Source of the DNA: Bacillus sp. FJAT-27225
GTDB taxonomy: Bacteria; Bacillota; Bacilli; Bacillales; Cytobacillaceae
Length of the DNA stretch: 64,000 nucleotides
Assembly: GCF_001685025.1 (NCBI RefSeq)
Contig: NZ_MAYU01000021.1
Coordinates: forward strand, 62,001 to 126,000
Direction: 5' to 3'
Part shown: positions 58,127 through 64,000 of the stretch, piece after piece
Position numbering within the stretch: the first letter of the stretch is position 1
How the letters are laid out: every line of letters begins with the position of its first letter
Position numbers and translations under genes: made by a program
Notes under the pieces: model-generated
Seen by the model: only the letters and a program-made list of their open reading frames with translations
Told to the model about the DNA's origin: nothing
The model's database searches: none

Positions 58127-58607
58127 TGGCTTCCACACCCTCCAATTCATCTTCCTTAAGATAACGGCTTACTTTAGACGTAAACAAAATGCCGTCAAGG
58201 TGATCGATTTCATGCTGGATGGCCCGTGCCAGGAAGCCTTCCGCTTCAAGAACATACCATCTGCCTTTTCGATCCTGTGCCTCAATCTTTACATAATTCG
58301 GCCTCGTTACCTCACCATATAAACCGGGAAAACTGAGGCATCCCTCGACCCCTGTTTGTTCCCCTGAAGTTTCTACTATGCTAGGATTGACCATTTCAAT
58401 GGTTCCGGCTTCATCATCTATATCAACGATAGCAACGCGGATTGGCTTCCCGATTTGCGGGGCTGCAAGACCGACGCCATCATATTCAATCATTGTTTCA
58501 TACATATCATCAAGTAATTTCTTTAGCTTTTTATCAAAATTCTCTACTTTGCTGCACGGCTGCTCAAGAATTTCGGCAGGGTGCAGGACCATTTTGCGTA
58601 TTGCCAA
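58119..58607 (-). CDS. def: Peptide deformylase
   Basis: A metallo-enzyme that removes the N-formyl group from nascent proteins. The 162-residue protein has all three motifs: [18 protein letters not shown] (metal Cys) and QHEIDHLDG (metal His pair and catalytic Glu). Translation starts at TTG 58607, 8 bp after GGAGG. Its short form matches the Bacillus type I enzyme. It overlaps fmt. Confidence 0.96.
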   Translation of the reverse strand: MAIRKMVLHPAEILEQPCSKVENFDKKLKKLLDDMYETMIEYDGVGLAAPQIGKPIRVAIVDIDDEAGTIEMVNPSIVETSGEQTGVEGCLSFPGLYGEVTRPNYVKIEAQDRKGRWYVLEAEGFLARAIQHEIDHLDGILFTSKVSRYLKEDELEGVEAND

Positions 58608-58708
58608 CTATACTTCCTCCAGTTTCTAAAATGCAGCCTTATCTGATTAAATATCGATAAGGATTACTTCTTATTTTCCCCAAAATTCATTGGTTACTAT
58701 CATTAATT

Positions 58709-58740
58709 AGCAGGGAAAAGAATTGTTTCTTTTCCCTGCT
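58709..58740. terminator. 14-bp perfect hairpin in the priA-def gap
   Basis: AGCAGGGAAAAGAA pairs with TTCTTTTCCCTGCT over a 4-nt loop. No strong T run follows on the minus strand, so termination of the priA transcript is likely but unproven. Confidence 0.5.
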
Positions 58741-58768
58741 GTATATATATGGAACTTAAGTTTTCTTT

Positions 58769-58952
58769 AGATTTTCGCTGCACAAGGGTGAAGCTTCCAT
58801 GAATAGTCATCGCAGAGACAGGCGCCTTTTGCCTGTCACGAGGCACTTCGCTTTCCGCGGGCGTCCTGGGAGCCTCCTCGTCGCTAAAGCTCCTGCGGGG
58901 TCTCCCACTGGCCTTTTCTCCCGCAGGAGTCTTCGTGCCTTCCGCTTCAATC
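58769..58952. repeat. Composite type D plus type C intergenic repeat
   Basis: A type D half (about 58769-58840, CATCGCAGAGACAGGCGCCT) runs straight into a type C half (about 58840-58952, CACTTCGCTTTCCGCGGGCG through CTTCCGCTTCAATC). The type C half matches the copy at 1423-1540. It fills most of the 391-bp priA-def gap. Confidence 0.75.
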
Positions 58953-58998
58953 TGATTTAGTAATTCTCTAAATGCTACATATATAGGATGAAAAATCT

Positions 58999-61413
58999 TT
59001 ACATTAATATAAATGGATTGATATCGACCGAAACCTGCAAGCCTGACGATCCTTCTTCTTTCTGGTACTGGTCGAGTACCATTTTGAGCGTCTCGTTGAG
59101 GGCTGGCTCCCGCTTATATTTAACAAGGCATTGGTAGCGGTAACGGTCATTGATACGGGGGATTGGGGACGCAACAGGTCCCAGCACTACCGCATCGGCC
59201 GATATTCTTGCCTTAATATAAGACGTAATTTGTTCCGTCACAGAAATAGCTTTCATTAGCTGCTCGTGTGTCACTGTCACTAATGCTAAATAATAGAATG
59301 GAGGATATTTGTGCACCTTCCTAGCCATCATTTCACGTTGATAGAACAGGTCGTAATTTTGGGTACCTGCCAGCTCGATGCTGTAATGGTCAGGAGTGTA
59401 GGTCTGGATGACCACCTCGCCAGGCAATTCATGCCGTCCGGCCCGGCCGCTTACTTGTGTCAGCAGCTGGAAAGTCTTTTCCGATGACCTGAAATCCGGG
59501 AGGTGCAGCATGGTATCCGCCGACAATACACCGACCAGCGTTATATTTGGAAAATCCAGCCCTTTGGCAATCATTTGCGTCCCAAGGAGAATGTCTGCAT
59601 GGCCTTCGGAAAATTCCTTCAGGAGCCGCTCGTGGGATCCTTTTCTAGTTGTCGTATCCATGTCCATTCTGACGACCCTTGCATGCGGGAGAAGCTTCCC
59701 AAGTTCCTCTTCCACTTTTTGTGTACCGGTCCCAAAATAGCGAATATGCTCGCTGTTGCATTCCGGGCATATAAGAGGTACGTGGGTTTCATAGCCGCAG
59801 TAATGGCATTTCATTTGCTGGTTCATCCTATGGTAGGTTAACGAAATATCACAATGCGGGCAACCCATTACATACCCGCAGTCCCGGCACATTACAAAGG
59901 AGGAATGCCCGCGTTTATTGAGCAAAAGGACAATTTGTTCTTTTTTCTCAATCCTGTCTTCGATTTTTTCAAAAAGCTTCCTTGAAAACATCGACCTGTT
60001 TCCCGACCTCATTTCCTCCCGCATGTCGACAATCTCGACTTCAGGCATTTCCTGCGCGTTCATACGGTATGGAAGGCTAAGAAGTGTATACACACCTTTT
60101 TGCGCTCGGGCAAACGATTCAAGTGAAGGTGTCGCGCTTCCAAGAATGATTGGGCAGGAATGCTTCTTGCCTCTCTCAATTGCCACATCCCTGGCATGAT
60201 ATCTCGGCATTTCCTCCTGTTTATAGCTGGTTTCATGCTCCTCATCAATAATCATGATTCCGAGGTTTTCAAACGGGGCAAAAATCGCGGAGCGGGCCCC
60301 TACAGCTACTTTTACTTCACGGCGCTGAATTTTTCTCCACTCATCATATTTTTCCCCTGCCGACAGTCCGCTGTGCAAAACCGCGACCAGATCCCCGAAT
60401 CGGCCTTTAAATCTCTCGACCATTTGTGGTGTTAAGGCAATTTCAGGAACTAGTACAATTGCTTCTTTGCCCCTATTTATAACCTCCTGGATGGATTGGA
60501 GATAAATTTCTGTTTTACCGCTGCCGGTAACGCCATATAAAAGAAAAACTTCATGCCGTTCTTCCTCAATCGATGCCAGCACCGGTTTAATTGCCTCCTG
60601 CTGGTCAGCCGTCAGACTATGGGGCATTGTTTTTGCGAAATGTCTATTTTCATAGGGGTCCCGGTAAACCTCAAGCTCTTTTTCCGCAAGAAGCTCTTTA
60701 TCTAGTAACGCCTTTACAGCAGAAGAGGAAAAACCGAACTCCGAGGTAAGCTTTCTTCGTTCTACAGGTTCGGGGTTATCAATAAAAAAGTCAAGAAGTT
60801 CCCGCTGTTTTACTGCTCTGGCGGGAATCCCGGCGGACTCTTTTCTTAAAGTTTCTGCAGGTTGAAGAGGATATACAAATTTAAGATGTTTTTTTCCCAA
60901 CCGTCCACGGACTTCATAAAGGACCTCCACGATTCCGTCTGAAGCAAGCTTTTGCAAAGCTGGAACAAGCCCTCCTTTGACAGCATCATCCCAGCCAATT
61001 ACAGCGTTTCCCTCAAAATACTGGCGAAGATTCTCCGGGATTTCTTCAACGCTTCGGCCTTGCGCCAGCTTTACCTTCTTGTCATATTTTGCTTTAAATG
61101 CCGCCGGCAGCATTGCCTGAAATGTCGATATTTTAAAGCTAAGCGTATTTTCCGTCAACCAGTTCCCAAGGTTTAGCAATTCCTTATTTAAAACAGGAAT
61201 AAGATCCATTGGTTCCTGGATCTCCCTGAGCCTGTTAAATTCCGAGGAATTCTTCAAGTCCACCACAAAGCCTTGGACTTTCCTGGGCCCAAAAGGAACG
61301 ATAACTCTCATACCAGGGACAATTGTGCCTACCCACTTATCAGGTATTAAATAATCGAAAGGCTTGTCTGTTTGTTTTGCAGGGACATCCACTATTACAC
61401 TTGCAATATTCAT
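58999..61413 (-). CDS. priA: Primosomal protein PriA (replication restart helicase)
   Basis: PriA reloads the replisome at collapsed forks. The 804-residue protein has a 3'-DNA-binding and winged-helix N-terminus, Walker A GVTGSGKTEIYLQ, a DEEH box, and a zinc-binding insert with Cys pairs in CRDCGYVMGCPHCD, CHYCGYE and CPEC. QLLTQVSGRAGRHE is the C-terminal helicase motif. The start is at 61413, directly after the coaBC stop. Confidence 0.97.
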   Translation of the reverse strand: MNIASVIVDVPAKQTDKPFDYLIPDKWVGTIVPGMRVIVPFGPRKVQGFVVDLKNSSEFNRLREIQEPMDLIPVLNKELLNLGNWLTENTLSFKISTFQAMLPAAFKAKYDKKVKLAQGRSVEEIPENLRQYFEGNAVIGWDDAVKGGLVPALQKLASDGIVEVLYEVRGRLGKKHLKFVYPLQPAETLRKESAGIPARAVKQRELLDFFIDNPEPVERRKLTSEFGFSSSAVKALLDKELLAEKELEVYRDPYENRHFAKTMPHSLTADQQEAIKPVLASIEEERHEVFLLYGVTGSGKTEIYLQSIQEVINRGKEAIVLVPEIALTPQMVERFKGRFGDLVAVLHSGLSAGEKYDEWRKIQRREVKVAVGARSAIFAPFENLGIMIIDEEHETSYKQEEMPRYHARDVAIERGKKHSCPIILGSATPSLESFARAQKGVYTLLSLPYRMNAQEMPEVEIVDMREEMRSGNRSMFSRKLFEKIEDRIEKKEQIVLLLNKRGHSSFVMCRDCGYVMGCPHCDISLTYHRMNQQMKCHYCGYETHVPLICPECNSEHIRYFGTGTQKVEEELGKLLPHARVVRMDMDTTTRKGSHERLLKEFSEGHADILLGTQMIAKGLDFPNITLVGVLSADTMLHLPDFRSSEKTFQLLTQVSGRAGRHELPGEVVIQTYTPDHYSIELAGTQNYDLFYQREMMARKVHKYPPFYYLALVTVTHEQLMKAISVTEQITSYIKARISADAVVLGPVASPIPRINDRYRYQCLVKYKREPALNETLKMVLDQYQKEEGSSGLQVSVDINPFILM

Positions 61414-62619
61414 TTACCGGCCTCCCCTTGCCAGAATCGAAGCTTCTTCAATAATCCTTTTGGCTACCTCCTGCTTGGGCATAAGCGGCAGACTCTCACT
61501 CGTTCCATCCCGCTTGAACAATGTCACAATATTAGTATCCGCGTTAAAGCCGGCACCAGCTGTTTTAACATTGTTGCCAACAATCATATCTGCATTTTTT
61601 ACCTGAAGTTTTTTATTGGCGTATTCCTCAAGATTATCAGTTTCAGCCGCAAATCCAATTAATATCTGATGGGTTTTTAGCTTCCCAAGTTCCATAAGAA
61701 TGTCCTTGGTCCGTTCAAGCTCAATCGTCTCGTCCCCCAATTGTTTTTTCACCTTGTGATCATGGGAGATTTTTGGCTTGTAATCGGCGACTGCTGCAGA
61801 TTTTACTACAAAATCCGCTTCATCAAAAAACTTTAGGACTGCTTCATACATATCCTGGGCACTTTCAATTTGGATTACTTCCGCTCCCTGGGGTGGTTTC
61901 AAGGCAACTGGCCCTGTTACAAGGATGACACGGGCTCCTTGCCTGACTGCTTCTTCAGCGATGGCATAGCCCATCTTTCCGCTTGAATCATTCGTAATAA
62001 ACCTGACCGGATCGATTCGTTCACGAGTCGGCCCTGCGGTGACCAGGATTGTTTTCCCTACTAGCAAACCTGGGCTGCCAGCAAAAAAGTTCATGGCAAG
62101 CTCCACGATCTTCTCGGGCTCCTCAAGCCTTCCCTTACCCACATACCCGCAGGCAAGATATCCTTCATTTGGCTCAATGAATCGGTATCCAAAATTATAT
62201 AATGTTTCAATATTTCGTTTAACAGCAGGATTGTCATACATATGGACATTCATCGCGGGAGCAATCCATACCGGTGCAGTAGTAGCAAGCATAGTAGTCG
62301 TTACCATGTTATCGCCTATTCCTGCTGCGAGCTTTCCAATTGTATTAGCTGTTGCCGGTGCGCAAATGACTAAATCAGGCCAATCGGCGAGATCGATATG
62401 GGCTATCACTGCAGAATCTTTTTCATCAAATGTATCAGTATAAACATCATTTCGGGACAATGCCTGGAAGGTGAGCGGCGCTACAAATTGCATGGCAGAT
62501 TCGCTCATGATGACCTTTACTTGCGCACCTGCCTGAACCAGCTTTGAAGTAAGAGCGGCAGCCTTGTATACGGCAATACCGCCGGTTACACACAATAAAA
62601 CTTTTTTACCATTCAGCAT
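61414..62619 (-). CDS. coaBC: Bifunctional phosphopantothenoylcysteine decarboxylase/synthetase
   Basis: It performs two consecutive steps of coenzyme A synthesis. The ATG at 62619 (MLNGKKVLLCVTGGIAVYKA), after ACGGAGGAG, gives 400 residues. The N-terminal flavoprotein decarboxylase (CoaC) has APAMNVHMYDNPAV and GYLACGYVGKGRL. The C-terminal synthetase (CoaB) starts near VLVTAGPTRERIDPVRFITN and has KSAAVADYKP. A 22-residue upstream extension is rejected. It lies between rpoZ and priA. Confidence 0.96.
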   Translation of the reverse strand: MLNGKKVLLCVTGGIAVYKAAALTSKLVQAGAQVKVIMSESAMQFVAPLTFQALSRNDVYTDTFDEKDSAVIAHIDLADWPDLVICAPATANTIGKLAAGIGDNMVTTTMLATTAPVWIAPAMNVHMYDNPAVKRNIETLYNFGYRFIEPNEGYLACGYVGKGRLEEPEKIVELAMNFFAGSPGLLVGKTILVTAGPTRERIDPVRFITNDSSGKMGYAIAEEAVRQGARVILVTGPVALKPPQGAEVIQIESAQDMYEAVLKFFDEADFVVKSAAVADYKPKISHDHKVKKQLGDETIELERTKDILMELGKLKTHQILIGFAAETDNLEEYANKKLQVKNADMIVGNNVKTAGAGFNADTNIVTLFKRDGTSESLPLMPKQEVAKRIIEEASILARGGR

Positions 62620-62724
62620 TTGGTACTCCTCCGTCTCGTATCGAACATCTATACCCATTATGACGGAACGATGGCAATTTTTCACCTATCCGGCATCAAA
62701 AAGGACCCTTTATGAGTGCCTTAA

Positions 62725-62758
62725 AAACGAACAAGCGCCCAGGTGGCGGGCGCTTGTT
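62725..62758 (-). terminator. Rho-independent terminator between rpoZ and coaBC
   Basis: Perfect 11-bp arms AACAAGCGCCC/GGGCGCTTGTT with a 7-nt loop are followed by CGTTTTT on the minus strand. Partial read-through would set coaBC-priA levels relative to remA-gmk-rpoZ. Confidence 0.85.
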
Positions 62759-62784
62759 AAAGGTTTTCAGTTATCGCAGGAAAA

Positions 62785-63006
62785 TCAGGATTCTGAAGGA
62801 GTGTCAGCCTTGTTCGCAACACGAAAGGATAGCTGTCCTCCATCTATCTCTTCAAGTGCTTTTCCGACATATTTATGTGAAACATATTTATCCAGGCGCG
62901 GGTCTTCGTTTTGCTGAAGGAAACGCGCACGCTTGGCCGCAACAGATACAAGAGAGTATTTAGAATCGATTTTGTTCAATAAAGAGTCAATAGATGGATA
63001 TAGCAT
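62785..63006 (-). CDS. rpoZ: DNA-directed RNA polymerase omega subunit
   Basis: A 73-residue omega subunit that helps fold beta' in RNA polymerase. [20 protein letters not shown] and [10 protein letters not shown] are typical. Its ATG immediately follows the gmk TAA, with GGAGGCGG inside gmk as ribosome binding site. A terminator follows. Confidence 0.96.
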   Translation of the reverse strand: MLYPSIDSLLNKIDSKYSLVSVAAKRARFLQQNEDPRLDKYVSHKYVGKALEEIDGGQLSFRVANKADTPSES

Positions 63007-63896
<890 letters not shown>

Positions 63897-63956
63897 GCCG
63901 ATTCTCCAGTCATCAATAATATAGTTTCGCCCTTCCTCAACCATCCTAAACCCTGA

Positions 63957-64000
63957 CTATTCAATATTCTGGACTTGTTCCTTCAATTTCTCAATCAGGC
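63957..64000 (-). CDS. yloC: YicC/YloC family protein, C-terminal end only
   Basis: The last 14 codons and TAG stop of a gene that enters from the right edge; the visible product ends LIEKLKEQVQNIE. The YicC (YloC) family endoribonuclease precedes remA in Bacillaceae and commonly ends with EQVQNIE. The identification rests on this short tail and on synteny. Confidence 0.75.
   Translation of the reverse strand, partial: LIEKLKEQVQNIE

Overview
The window is a stretch of chromosomal core genome from a spore-forming member of the Bacillaceae (Bacillus sensu lato). The gene order closely follows the Bacillus subtilis block from yloC/remA to rpsB/tsf, written here on the minus strand. CodY, HslVU with an N-terminal Ser-type HslV, FapR, PrkC/PrpC, KhpA, RemA and the sporulation peptide SpoVM all point the same way. 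Nearly all genes are on the minus strand; only rpmB is on the plus strand. I see no rRNA or tRNA genes, CRISPR arrays, transposase genes or prophage.

In the direction of transcription (from 64000 towards 1) the layout is as follows. First comes yicC(partial)-remA-gmk-rpoZ-coaBC-priA-def-fmt-rsmB-rlmN-prpC-prkC-rsgA-rpe-thiN-spoVM, covering nucleotide and cofactor supply, translation initiation and rRNA modification, and the Ser/Thr kinase/phosphatase pair. Then come divergent rpmB and yloU-fakA, followed by sdaAB-sdaAA-recG. The FapR-controlled lipid operon fapR-plsX-fabD-fabG leads to acpP-rnc-smc-ftsY. A 12-kb membrane-associated MoxR/DUF58/VWA/ABC-transporter operon follows, then ylxM-ffh-rpsP-khpA-ylqD-rimM-trmD-rplS, lepB-rbgA-rnhB, sucCD-dprA-topA, xerC-hslV-hslU-codY, and finally rpsB, with tsf starting just outside the window.

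Compared with the B. subtilis arrangement, four differences stand out. (1) The eight-gene MoxR/VWA/ABC operon lies between ftsY and ylxM-ffh. (2) The large fla/che flagellar operon normally found between codY and rpsB is absent; the spacer there is only about 425 bp. The FlhB-like ylqH and its neighbour ylqG are also absent between rnhB and sucC. (3) trmFO is absent between topA and xerC, and a 655-bp spacer with a decayed ORF takes its place. (4) Several operons are interrupted by non-coding repeats. These include GC-rich palindromic intergenic elements, some of which end 0 to 6 bp from a stop codon, a 52-bp tandem array of hairpins between fabG and acpP, and a small MITE-like inverted repeat near rpmB.

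Regulatory features readable from sequence include a FapR operator overlapping a good sigma-A promoter, a structured rpsB leader, an L19-type leader hairpin, promoters for xerC-codY, acpP, sucCD and tsf, and a series of Rho-independent terminators. Start sites were reassigned where an in-frame upstream extension lacked a ribosome binding site. All functional calls are from recognition of protein families and motifs, not from database searches.
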